DNA of 64,000 bases from Phoronis australis (lineage: Eukaryota > Phoronida > Phoronidae). Positions 24,017 to 35,536 of the stretch are shown here, one piece after another; position 1 is the first letter of the stretch, and every line of letters starts with the position of its first letter. The notes under the pieces are model-generated. The model made no database searches, had not been told where the DNA came from, and saw nothing but the letters and a program-made list of their open reading frames with translations. The stretch lies in assembly GCA_002633005.1 (NCBI GenBank), contig NMRA01000289.1, forward strand, positions 477,951 through 541,950, written 5' to 3'. The position numbers and the translations under genes are program-made.

Positions 24017-27000
24017 CTAAGCTAGTAAAGAGGCTGGTAACAATTATAACCTCATTGTAGATAATAAATCCAAATTACCTTACAACCCGCCTGGAAAATC
24101 ATATAAAAGGAATTTTCAGAAACTCTAAACATATTCAACCGAACTGATTTTCACTTGTCAAACCGGATATTTTGCATCACTTTCCCTTGCCTTCAGATCG
24201 AGTCCATACCTTTCTCGTTTTAAGACGAACAGACAGTAGGTGCTGCTACTGGAACTAAGTCTATTCTTAGGTAGTCAGCAGGTGGCGAGACCGTCTGGTT
24301 CAGGAGACTGCTCCCCTGAAACTGAAAAACGAATATCGTCACATCAAATAAATCGACATTTCATGAGTCCTCTTAAAGAGAAATGAACCCAAAACGACCA
24401 TTTAATACGCTTTCATTACAACACTTCATTTCTTTTGGTTCCTGTGGTAAATTGTCTCTGCCGATATATTGGTGAGCGGATTCCTTGTTAGAAAATAATG
24501 CCATGCCAGGTTTGTGTCGCATGAGTGGAGATAACCTGTCCAGGGCGATCTAAGCAAGGTTTATACAAGCTGGTGCTTGATCACGATGTAAATGTGTGCG
24601 AAAGGCACGTTTTACAATTTTTACTTTTAAACCTAACGTTCTAAGATCGCGTTGCACCCAAAACTCAACTTTTCCTGCAGCTACTCTTAGAAATCACCAT
24701 TTGAGGTCTAAACAACATTACGTTTTTCAGTTACTACACCTTTTGCCCCACCCCCCCGAGAGCCCCAATCCTTCAAGTAACTGAGGCTGATTCACGGATT
24801 TGGCGAAGTTCCTTGATTAAATATGATCTTATCTAAATAATAAACAGCAATAAATAACTCAGGCTAACTTTACGAAAACGTGGAGCTTTTGAGTTCGAGA
24901 TGACTCAAGTTTTCTCGACGATGTTTCAGCAATAAAATTAACATAGCCATGTGTTTGATTTTTAAAACTCGATGCACATTTACTAAAATCATAACAATTG
25001 ATGGCATCTAACAGTCTTCGATGACAGACAATTAGGCAGTCATAGCTGTTTGGATTTTTGTAAAGCTTTGGTGGTACTCCCGGATATCCACACGCTTGAC
25101 TTGCCACTGCTTCATTTTTAACTTTTGATAATTTTCTGGGACCCCCTTTTACCCTGGATATTCCTGTGCGGCAAGAACTGTGATAAGCAGACTACATTTC
25201 TACAAAAACTAGGACGGGAGAATATGCAGTCATGGTATGGCAGATATTGTCGGTGTTGACGGCAGTTCACTGTAATTGATGTGACATTGGACAAATATTG
25301 TCACTGTCGGTGTTGACGGCGATTGTTGAAACCTTCATTGTCGACCGGGAGACAACATGCCTCGCAAATGACAAGATATTTTGTACCGTAACATTTTAAA
25401 CCAACTATTACTTACAGATACTTTGCTAGCTGGTAAAGGCCCAATGCCCAGTTTTCATTAAGATTTTTTCAGAGCAGCTGTTGCAAATTTTGCCGAACGA
25501 TTTTTGCAGGTTAACATCCATAAAAAAATTCCAGTTTCCTTTAAGTTCTTTTCAAATCTTTAAGCTCAAAATTCATAAAGGAATCAGTTCATCATGTACA
25601 CCACCTGGGGTCGCAACGGTCGACTGCCTGAAGCTACTTAACTTATTTATCCATCACAGAACAGTTGATTCAAAATGTTATACTATTTATGAAATATGCA
25701 TAGATTTGACTTGTAATTTTGGCTGTTAAAGTTTCAAATGTCTAATGCTTCATATATGTATCTCAATATCTATGTTGTCTGTCTAAATTTTATAAAACTT
25801 TCTATGTGTTTATTTTAACCATCCTTTGTGTATTTTTATTGACACTATTTCACTGATCATATATGACGACCAATCAAAGAAAAACACTTGTAAATGTCCC
25901 TATATGACCAACAGAAAGCAGTTTTCTGCTGGTGCAGCTCTTGTTCCTGCTCCTCTATTGTCTAGTTTTGGAAGTGAAAATACACTTGACTTCTGTCGCA
26001 TATACAAGTAAGTTGATTACTGCACCGAAACTCCAATTCCCAACTCCCAGTTTTTTATACTGAAGCAGTTTAACACGTTCATGAAATAAATGAAATAAGT
26101 CTAACTGTGTCAAGTTTTACAATTCAATCACCTAACACAAAATTCACTCAATTCGAATCATTCCTGCATAGCATTGACTCTAAATATATATATTTCGTCA
26201 TCATCTTAAGTACTAGTCCACGAGAGCACCAGCCATGAGCGGCAAGGTGGGGGTTCAGCCGATTTTCACCAAATTTGGCACATAGGTAGTCCTATGTGAT
26301 CTATACACAGCGGTAAAATGTTTCCTCAAAATATTACGTTTTTCTAAAGTTATAGGCTCGAACACATTTTACGGCTTCGCAGCCATGTTTTCACGGCATA
26401 AAAACTGTCCACTTTTAACTGTTCATATTTTTCCTTGAATAAAAGCTATTGATTTATTATTCAGTTGGCATTGTTTAGTGGTGCCTGTAGATTGTCAAAA
26501 AGATGTCTTGAAACACGATTTCGATTTACCACCCTCATTTAGTAGTTTTACTACACTGCCCCCCGTTATGCCATTTTGAGGTTATGTTCTGTACACTGCT
26601 GTACCAAATCTGCCCCCACTGTTATGAGAATGAAACTTAGCCAAAATGTTGACAAAACATGTTAATTTCATTTCATAAAATAAAAACTTTGTCAGCCAGT
26701 TTTTTAGTTATACATTTTGGTACCTCAAATGTACTAAATTGAGAAATTTTCATATATCTGAGATTGATGCGTGAGCACCGTAAAATCCGATTGTCCTTCA
26801 TGTTTTTCGATATTTTGCAACAAGTTAGTTCCTCCTGAATGTTTTGAACGTTTTACTACTTACCACTTATGGCTACAGTACTCCTAAATACCATACATGG
26901 CTCCATTTTGTAAAAAGCCGATTATGTCCTCCACAGTGAACAGGGTTAGACATGAACTCGACAAATGTAGGTTATTTTGATTTACAGTTGTTTTACTTTG

Positions 27001-29553
27001 CAATTTCCTCATGGGTATTTCTTCACAGATATTCAAGTCAGGTTTTCTGTTGATCAAATGTTCTTGCAATGCATTGTAATATCAAATGAATGATAAGTTT
27101 GGTTGCATGACCGCAATTTTTCCCACAACTTAAAACAAAAGTCCCCAGAAAATTTCCTGATGAAATACCGGGTTTACAGTTCTCTAAAAACATTCGAATG
27201 ACAAGACAAACTCCACCACTGTCCGTAGCAACTCGTCGCATGTTTTTCGCCCATCGGTCCCATCATTGTTTTCCTTTGTTGTGTCATTGTTGGGTGTAAC
27301 AACAGAGGTCGCATGGATATAGAACCTTGCGTACATCAGACCGTTGCCGATAAGTGCTCGTCATTATATCTTTATTATAACAACGGGAACAATGAAGATG
27401 CTAATCTATTGTTCTCTATGCGACCAGGTTTCCCATGGATGACCACAGAAGAGGAATACCAAAGTATCCACAGACAATGACCACGCACCTTAGTAACTAT
27501 TACCGCGCACACGAATCCTTTCCGTGGAACCTAAACAGCAATTTTTTTAATCCGTGTATTGTGTTGTATTGCTCATGGTACGGGTTCAGACTCTGTTGTA
27601 TTAAGATTCCAATCCCCAACCCTGTATTATGTAGTTTGAGTAAAATTTCTAGACAATGCAGGTTTATGGATTTATTCTCCTTCAAATGAAGAGTGAAAAT
27701 CAAATTCTACACAGTTTTTTTAAAAGTAATCACTTATTGGAAGATCACACATCTAAAAATAAAACAATGTTTGACAATTTTATTCATTATCTTATTTGAA
27801 AAATGCCTACCTCCCAGACAACTCATCTAAGTTGAAAATATTCCTTGTGAAAAAATATAAAATACCAACTAGAGACTTTTGTACTACAAAATATGTTTTC
27901 GCAATACACTGCAAAAATAACTGTACAGTCAAAAGTGCAAATGTTATGACTCTTATAAAAAATGGCCTTCTAGATCTTTTCAACACTCTAATTGCTACAG
28001 GACAGAGTCAACCACACAAAGCTCATGAAGTCAGGGAATTACATTTAAGGTGATGTAGTCTCATTGCGAAAAAGTGATTTCGCAATATCGCTGACAACAC
28101 TGGAAATCTCTTCTTCACAAACTTGAGGTAGCTGTATTTACCACATCAATGTTCTTATCAAAACTAACCACCACAAAATTGGCTTGTCGGTTCCAATTAG
28201 GCAGCATTTTACAATGAAAGGGTCATGAAAAAAATACTTTTGCAACATGGTTTGCATTACAATTGCCTTACGATTACAGTTGTACATACATACTAGACCA
28301 GTAACAAAATTACCCACGGGAACCATAAAATGGTCAATTCGCCAAAAAAACAAGAAGCCACCACATCTAATGTGCCAATTCTTTTCAGTACTGCAACAAA
28401 AAATCATTTGAAGTGGACATAAATTCGCCTAAAATCACATAAAACAACTTTTGATTTTACCATCATGAAATAGGTGTTACTTCCAGATCACTTTGAGCAA
28501 TTTCAGAACTTTGGAAGATCTGGCATTATGCAATTGCTATAGACCAGACTAATAGTGTGTGATTTTATACACACAGTATGGTCTCAAGGAATAGCAAACT
28601 GTCAATTCGCTACAATTCCAGAAATCACTTCCCATCTGGATAAGGAACAAACTGAGCAAAAGTTTATAGAGGTAAATGGTCTAAATCAAAACTTCCTGGA
28701 CAGAATATGGGCTTACAACCCAGGCAGAAAGATAAGTTAACAAAACCAGCCTAACTGCAACAGGGTCTCACATTTCAGTAATATATACCCATTTACAAAC
28801 AAAAATCTATAACGGTAAATAAATTGCGGAAACATAAATTCAGATCGATTACGCATCTTCAAGGAAAAGGAATAGTACAGTGGTCAGAAATCATCTAAAT
28901 GAGATGGCGACACTGAGAAATCCTGTCAGACCAAAAAATCCAGGGGCTAAACAAAATGAACAATGTACCGTTACCATATGGCCCAGGATCATGATCCGTG
29001 CCTGGGCAAAAATTCAGTCTTAGACTAGGTAAATTTTAGATTTGTGATGTTCACACAAGCAGTTCTGGTGCAAACAAAGCTTGCGGCAACACACAAGCCT
29101 ACTTCCCTACACAGCTGTGCTGATACAATAATGCCCCCACTGGATTTAGCAGATCAGCCAGAGTATTTACAGGTCCAGTCACTGTACTGTTTCCTCTTTT
29201 TGAATTTTTACAAGTCTACATCCTTGACAATCGCAGATTGCCTCTTTCAATGCATACTCCGCTTCCTCTGTCCCAGTTTCCCCACATTTGCTGAAAGTGG
29301 CCTATCTCAACAAATTACTTTGGACCTGTTGTGGTATAAGCCAGTAATCTTTGGCAAATACATTTTCCCCCGACTCGTTCCTCAAGCTACAAATTCTTTT
29401 TGACAAATCTTCTGGGAGTAGACTTTTCGGCCTCTGTCTAGCCCCGTCACTTAGTTGTCCAGAAGGGTACCTTCTTGCTGGTTGTGAACTTTTCCATACC
29501 CAACCTTTACTAATAATCGGCAAGTCTCCAACTTCAGCAGAAGCCACTTCTTC
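24017..29553. other. Long region without a supported gene
   Basis: AT-rich sequence with several 60-90-codon frames on both strands (minus 24859-25107; plus 27291-27477; plus 27796-28053; minus 29302-29547), none with a domain I recognise. The mix suggests decayed transposon coding sequence. A small local duplication of TGTCGGTGTTGACGGC occurs near 25247 and 25307. Confidence 0.35.
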
Positions 29554-29840
29554 AGCATAAGCCTTTCCTGATTCCTAAAATTGTATTAATGAAAAATTAA
29601 ACATATTAAATTTTATGTGGCCATTTCGGCTCAGAAAATATGAATACCAAGCTAAAGTGACGGCTTTAGCATGTTTAATTAACTTCATAATCGCAGNAGC
29701 ATAAGCCTTTCCTGATTCCTAAAATTGTATTAATGAAAAATTAAACATATTAAATTTTATGTGGCCATTTCGGCTCAGAAAATATGAATACCAAGCTAAA
29801 GTGACGGCTTTAGCATGTTTAATTAACTTCATAATCGCAG
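29554..29840. repeat. Exact 143-bp duplication around a single N
   Basis: 29554-29696 and 29698-29840 are identical over 143 bp with one N between them. This is the signature of two overlapping contig ends joined without merging. Confidence 0.9.
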
Positions 29841-30196
29841 AAAATCATTGGTAGACATAACATGCTCCCTGGTATCTAAAAGTAGTTCATGGGCAGAAGT
29901 TACGTTACACATTTGGTGGTTGTTATGAAAAGTTATGCCTGAAGGGGTTGCATCACCAGAGACGGGGACCAGCAAGTACACTGTCGCTATACAGTGTGGG
30001 TAGTGCGAAGATTCCCCAACGGGACAGACGTCCAAGAAGTGGAGAGTCCTAGCTTGGATAGCTGATAAGACATTTGATTATTTTGGTTGATTAATTGAGA
30101 TAATCTTTAAAGAGGGTGCTAGTGTAGCTACTCTTCTTTGTAGTTGATTACTTAATTAACAACAGGTTTCACTTGTCTAATTAGGCCTTATCAAAT

Positions 30197-30320
30197 AATA
30201 AATTGATTACTGGATTTGATTATTCACTTTCCATCTACGAACAATCTCAAAGCATAGTTACATTTTAAACAAACCCACAGTCAATCTCTGACATTTGGGG
30301 GTCAGTCCGGGAGCGTTTAA
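30197..30320 (+). promoter_or_regulatory. Possible LTR end and primer-binding site
   Basis: AATAAA at 30197-30202 is followed by CTCTGACA near 30286-30293 and then TTTGGGGGTCAGTCCGGGAG, the kind of G-rich sequence that follows the left LTR of Ty3/gypsy elements. It lies about 170 bp before the gag-like frame. No matching right LTR was seen, so this is tentative. Confidence 0.35.
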
Positions 30321-30485
30321 ATATAGGTTATCGTGGTTGGGTTGAATTGTTTTGAATCCAGTAATTACGGTTTGCATATTAATTAGTAAAGTCCATTTTG
30401 GGAATAAAACCCTTCCTCTAAAATGGTATTTGAAAAATAAATTGCGCAAGAGAAACAATTCGGTTATACCGGTGAAGAGTTATGG

Positions 30486-31660
30486 ATGTGCACAAAGGAG
30501 CTCTTGCTGCAGGCAATGGAGCGTGAAGAGCGTGCCCATAAACGGGAACTAGAACAAGCAGAGCGTGCCCATAAACAAGGGCTCAAAAAGGCAGCGCTTG
30601 CACAGGAAAAAGCAGAGCGTGCTCATCAGCGAAAGCTAGAGCAAGCTGAATACGAACACAAGCTTGAGAAAAACGAGCCGAGCGGGCCCAAGCGATTGAA
30701 ATCGAGAAGCAGGAGATACTGCAACTCCAGATTGAGCTCAAAGCGACACCTAGTGGTGGGGGTTCAAGCAGTGGTGTACGTACCAGCCGTCCCAAACTGC
30801 CAAGGTTCGACGAGCACGTCGACGACATGGATGTCTTCCTAGCACGATTTAACACGTTCGCCACAAGCAAGAAATGGGTTAGATCGGAGTGGGCTGTGGA
30901 CTTGAGTCCATTGTTGACAGGTAAAGGCCTACAGGTCTTCAACAACATGCCATCTGGCCAAATTAACAACTATGATCAACTACAGGTGGCGCTACTGCAC
31001 AGGTATGAACTAACTGAGGACGGGTTCTGACGGAAGTTCAGAGTCCAAGCCTGAAAAGGTTGAAAACGTGTTCCAATTCGGGGCAAAACTGAAAAGGCTC
31101 ATTGATCGATGGACACAACTGGCGGAGGTCGAGTTGACTTATGATGGACTCAGAGACTCACTGATCCGAGAGCAGTTTGCGGGAGTAAGCCATCCTGAGA
31201 TGACTGTATTCCTGACTGGGGAACGGATACCGAAGAACTTCGACGAGATGTCGGCCATTGCTCAACAGTACATGGACGCCCACTGTACTGGTTAGTTGGG
31301 CAAAGGGTTCGCAAAGAAAGGCTTGGGACAAGTAGCCAGAAGACAGGCACCGCCAAGCAACAAAGAAGAACGAAGGGCAGAGACTCCTCGTACGTCAATG
31401 ACCAGAACAAGGATGACAAAGAGTGTTTCAATTGTCCAAGGTCATCTAGCCAGGGACTGTGCAATGAAAGACTCCCAGTCCAAAAGATTCGCTGTTGGTA
31501 AGCAGTCGTCTGCCTCGCAGCAGGAACGGGCCAAGACAGAAGACACCAAGAAGACGGCGATGTGTCAAGCTGTGGTAGTAAAGGGTAGTCCGATAGAGCA
31601 GCACAAAGTTGATGTCTGTATAAAGTTGGTCGATGGGACATCAATACCCGTAGAGACAGG
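30486..31660 (+). mobile_element. Ty3/gypsy-like gag, broken
   Basis: The frame opens at ATG 30486 with a coiled-coil region built from repeated ERAHKRELEQA-type units (about residues 10-55). It shifts frame near 30680 and continues with a capsid-like segment (MDVFLARFNTFATSKKW, then LLHRYELTEDGF-stop at 31028). After another frame change it resumes as FGAKLKRLIDRW and ends in a zinc-knuckle region (about 31420-31470) whose two halves, CFNC and GHLARDC, lie in different frames. The next segment resembles the start of a protease region and then stops. No reverse transcriptase or integrase follows. It is a dead, 3'-truncated copy. Confidence 0.75.
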
Positions 31661-31994
31661 GACCTGTGACAAGCACAAAAAGCCTCCTGCTGACCACAGT
31701 ATGTCCGTTTGTGACAGTTACATGTACAGCACACATCACGAATTTTTGGCCGACCGGTCGGAAATTGGTCGACGACCGGCCGTCGACCGGTCGGAGACTG
31801 GTGAATGTATGGCCTAGTTTGCAGGATTCAATCTTGCATGAACCTCGCTCCAACCACATTTTGCAGATGTGGAGAAAACCACAGGTGGTGTTGCTACAAT
31901 TGCCATTCCTTTTGATGTAAGTACAGCACACATCACGAATTTTTGGCCGACCGGTCGGAAATTGGTCGACGACCGGCCGTCGACCGGTCGGCAA
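31641..31994 (-). CDS. Tandem CCCH zinc-finger reading frame
   Basis: A 117-codon minus-strand frame carries two adjacent CCCH fingers. The first has spacing C-x8-C-x4-C-x3-H (ends CGFLH). The second, starting two residues later, has C-x8-C-x4-C-x3-H (CKMWLERGSCKIESCKLGH). Tandem CCCH fingers of this spacing bind RNA in ZAP/PARP12-like and related proteins. Fingers lie at about 31811-31930; both flanks fall in exact 71-bp direct repeats, and the frame stays open through them. No acceptor is visible, and the start codon may not be genuine. It could be a captured host exon, part of a retroelement, or a gene fragment. The finger spacing is seen; function is inference. Confidence 0.5.
   Translation of the reverse strand: MPTGRRPVVDQFPTGRPKIRDVCCTYIKRNGNCSNTTCGFLHICKMWLERGSCKIESCKLGHTFTSLRPVDGRSSTNFRPVGQKFVMCAVHVTVTNGHTVVSRRLFVLVTGPCLYGY
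31724..31991. repeat. Pair of exact 71-bp direct repeats
   Basis: 31724-31794 and 31921-31991 are identical and separated by 126 bp of unique sequence encoding most of the CCCH fingers. Each contains two copies of the palindrome CCGACCGGTCGG and an intervening GTCGACGACCGGCCGTCGAC palindrome, so each can form hairpins. GC content is far above the surroundings. Confidence 0.9.
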
Positions 31995-32150
31995 ATTAGC
32001 CGACCGGTCGGCTAAAAATTAGCCGACCGGCAGCCGCCCGCAGTGCCGACTCATAAGGCGACCCCACAGCCGACCCTTCAGCCGACCCTTCAGCCGACCC
32101 TTTAGCCGACCGGCCATCAGACGACCAGCTGGTCGGCTGCTATTGTTAGG
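31992..32150. repeat. GC-rich palindromic and tandem array
   Basis: Continues the CCGACCGG theme: the perfect palindrome AGCCGACCGGTCGGCT, then several units of the type CAGCCGACCCTT in tandem, ending with GACCAGCTGGTCGGCTGC. This is a hairpin-prone satellite-like stretch in an otherwise AT-rich region. Confidence 0.8.
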
Positions 32151-35100
32151 CCAGAGTAGCAGTTGCCTAATATGTTGTCAGGCTCATACCACTTTGCGTG
32201 TCGATGCATATTCGACTTAGCACAGGGTCAAATAAATTAACCTAGTTTTGCTGTCTCGGTTACATGAGATCACGTCGGTTGTGTAACACCACAACTTCGA
32301 AGGTTGAAGGCAAGCGGCATTAGTAAACATTGGATTATGGACAATGCAACAAGTTTTTGATGAAAAACGTGAAAGTTTTCTTTACATTTGATCTTTAATT
32401 TGACTCCTGACGTTAACAAATTGTATTAGACCGGTTGCTTCCCCGTCATTACAACGCTGTATATTCATTTTGTAAACGCGGCTGTTTTCGCAGTCTTCGC
32501 CCACAATTGATTTTGTTTTGTGTAACGCCAAACTGCATCGTTTTTGCGTGTTTTAAGTTATTTACCGGTCTCCTATCACGCACCCATTATGAAGGATTAG
32601 TGAGTGAGTTGTTACACCGCGAAGAGTTCTCACTCCGGGGATTTTATTTTCATAGTATTGACCCGGCGAAATTCACGGTCCAGTATGCCCTAAACCCACG
32701 GACTTCTACGGCTCTAACTTCGAAATCCTAATATGGTTACGATTTCCACGAACTATGACGGTGACATCAAACACGGAATGACCACTGTTGAGGCTACAGC
32801 CAATTGTAGCTTTGCGCATTCTGTTTTCAAGTATCGGTGACGTTAAAATCTGGGCTAGTTACATGTACACGTAGGCCCCTATTAGTTGGTCGTTCACGTT
32901 GTTCCAAAAATAAACACTTTCTGTCAACAACATATTGACAAATTACGTAAAATAAAACAATTGTGAACGGGAAGATGTGAATACGTGGTGAAGAGGTATT
33001 GTCTCTGTGGGTGAATCTTTGGTAAAGCGATTGCGCCGATGGCAAAAAATGATAGAAAATACATCAAGGTGCACTTTTGAGAAGCAAAGCGTCTTGTGAT
33101 ATTGATAGAGTATGATCTGGCCACCTCAGGTAGTAAGTGACGCTGAATGAGAAGTGGCAACTACATGTTTGGCTTGTAACGCCACCCCTCCCCGAGTTTC
33201 GCCAATTCTAATCAGTCACCACTCGAGATTTGGTTCCGTTTCATTCCTAAAAGCACAAAATAATTCTTCTGTGCTCAGCTGTAAGAAGAAATACAATTGT
33301 TGAAATGGTGCTCAGTCTTAAAAAAGTTTCCATTATGAGAACGCTTTATCAGAAATGCCAAGCACACGCGTTTCCGTATGTCCACAAAAGTGCTTTGAAC
33401 AGTGTTTACAAATTTGTTCATTTCGCTTTTCTACACTGACGACTATGGTCAAAACGGTGTTTTAAAAAAGTACACTTTTGACGGCATTTTCAAAAAAATA
33501 TTCTGGTTGATGAATTCACCGAGTCGGTGCCACGGGCAGAAAACGTATCTGCGTAAAGAAAGAGTTGCGTTTTCAAAACATTCAGAGCATGAGCTCAAGG
33601 ACTACCTGAAAAAGAAAATAAAACCTAATACCAAACAGAAACTTGTCCGTTGATCATATAGCTCTTGGAAAACTGTTACCCCGAAGAAATGTGCAAAATA
33701 CGAACGTCATTTACGGAAGGTTGTACTAGAAGTGATTCGTTGACGGCAGTGGAGCCGCCACGGGATAGTAAAAACACGGTGATGTGCAATAGTTAGCTGA
33801 ATGGAAAGCTGAAGCGGAAAAATTCAGAACACACATTTTCTATTCAGGAATTGAAATCTCTGTAGAATCAAAAACAATTGAAAACTTAGTATTACGCCAA
33901 GAGAGAATTCTTTTCATGCCCGGAGACTACGCGGTCACCCATTATGCAATGATGGCAATCCAGTGTGTACCTGTACATTGGCATCTATTGTAAAACGTGG
34001 ATTAGACGAAAGAAATTCAACTGCATTTCCAAGATAATATGTCTTGTCGGCAAGAGGTTGAAATTTAGCCCTCGTTTATACGTATAGTAAGAACATTATC
34101 ACTTTGAAGGATCAATGCTTGGGGATGGTGACGGGGTGTTCTGGCGTGTAAAGTTACTGACNAATGGCGTTACAACGCGACGGCAACAAACATGTAAATT
34201 ACTTTTTATAGCGACGTACAATTCAGTTAATGTTAAGATATAGCAATAATAATTATAAACACGAATTTAGAGCATATTGTTGTTCAGATTGGTTGAGACC
34301 TTGCAATTTACACTTTAATGTTTTAAACGGCTTTAGGTGGGGCAACATGTTGATTTACATGTACATGTACACGTAGGAGCCAATTTTGAAGCTCGTAAAT
34401 GAATTTGGTGCGTATGTCATTTTGTCATTAAAGAGTAAGCAACAGTATTTTGTTAAACTGAAATTCAGTTATTTATTTTCCGAAAAACGTGGTTGGATAA
34501 TAAACCAAATAAGCTAGTTGTCTTGGATCGTTTTCCATAAAAAATCTCATGATAAACTTTCATGAAACAGAGTCAGAATAGGTACATAACGTTTAAGACA
34601 GCAAGTGCCTAAATTAACACTGAAATAGTAAGTATGCAGCACAAACTTTGTCAGTGGACCGTGATTTGTGGGAGTTTAAAAAATAGTTTTCATGGGTATT
34701 TGCACATATTTCATAGGAGTAAATTTCAAATCTAAATAGCTCATGTGTATAAGGTTGCACAATTTTCTGTTATTTGACTATTGGATATGGTGAAGGTTAT
34801 ATTTACATTTGAAGTTTGCAAAATCTAGTGATGTGGAAACGGAACGAAAGGAAGGTACGGAAAATGCAGAGCACGTGGCACTGTGATTGGAAATTCAATG
34901 ACACCACGAACTCCAAGTCGGTTTTGATAAGACGTGAAATCACGATTTTTAAAAAAGTCCATACAAATCATAATCGGCTTTTCATATTTTCCTTTTTGAT
35001 CAAACGGAAATTAGGTACTTCGTAATTTTGTCTTTTCACGTTTTTCTTGACAATAGTTTCCCTATGTTTCCCTAGTTTTTTGAAAATCTGATCTTTATTT

Positions 35101-35302
35101 ATTCTTACAGAACGCAAATTTGGGTGATTTTCGAATACGTATCAAAGATCATGAATTGTTCTTGTACATTCTGTATGCCTACAAAAATTCGATTTAATTT
35201 TGTGGATCACATCCGTATTTAATCGCCCCTTAAGATAAGTGCTTATGCAGTGCATCCGAAAACAAAAATGAAATGCATGTAATAACAATTATTCTTTGCA
35301 AG
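32151..35302. other. Region upstream of the ShKT gene, no exon found
   Basis: The signal-peptide exon and any earlier exons of the ShKT gene should lie here or further left, but I could not identify them. A single N at 34162 marks a join without obvious flanking duplication. Confidence 0.4.
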
Positions 35303-35536
35303 GAAACCAGAAGACATCTGGAGGAATCACGAGTGCACCAATTTCAACTCAGCCGGTGCCAAACGGAGACAATGTTGTGAGTGCAGACAGACGAGACTGC
35401 TCGCACGTTTCAAATCTACACATTTCAAAAGAAGCCAACGACCCAGATCGCGAATGTAAAGGATGGTCGGCTGGTGGCCTCTGCGGAAACAGTTACATGC
35501 AAAAAATGTGCCTCAAGACCTGCACCTGTGAAACGT
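35303..35536 (+). CDS. ShKT gene exon A: linker and ShKT module 1
   Basis: Begins with a Ser/Thr/Pro-rich linker (TSGGITSAPISTQPVP) and then the first ShKT module. Its ending has C-x3-C-x-C (CLKTCTC) rather than the usual C-x3-C-x2-C. Donor GTAAGC at 35537. Confidence 0.8.

Noticed and set aside
31150-31734. 194-codon minus-strand frame
   Set aside because: Antisense to the gag-like sequence, with no recognisable domain; composition fits a shadow frame.
30197-32150. Complete LTR retrotransposon
   Set aside because: No right LTR, no reverse transcriptase or integrase, and the gag is frame-broken; only a fragment can be supported.
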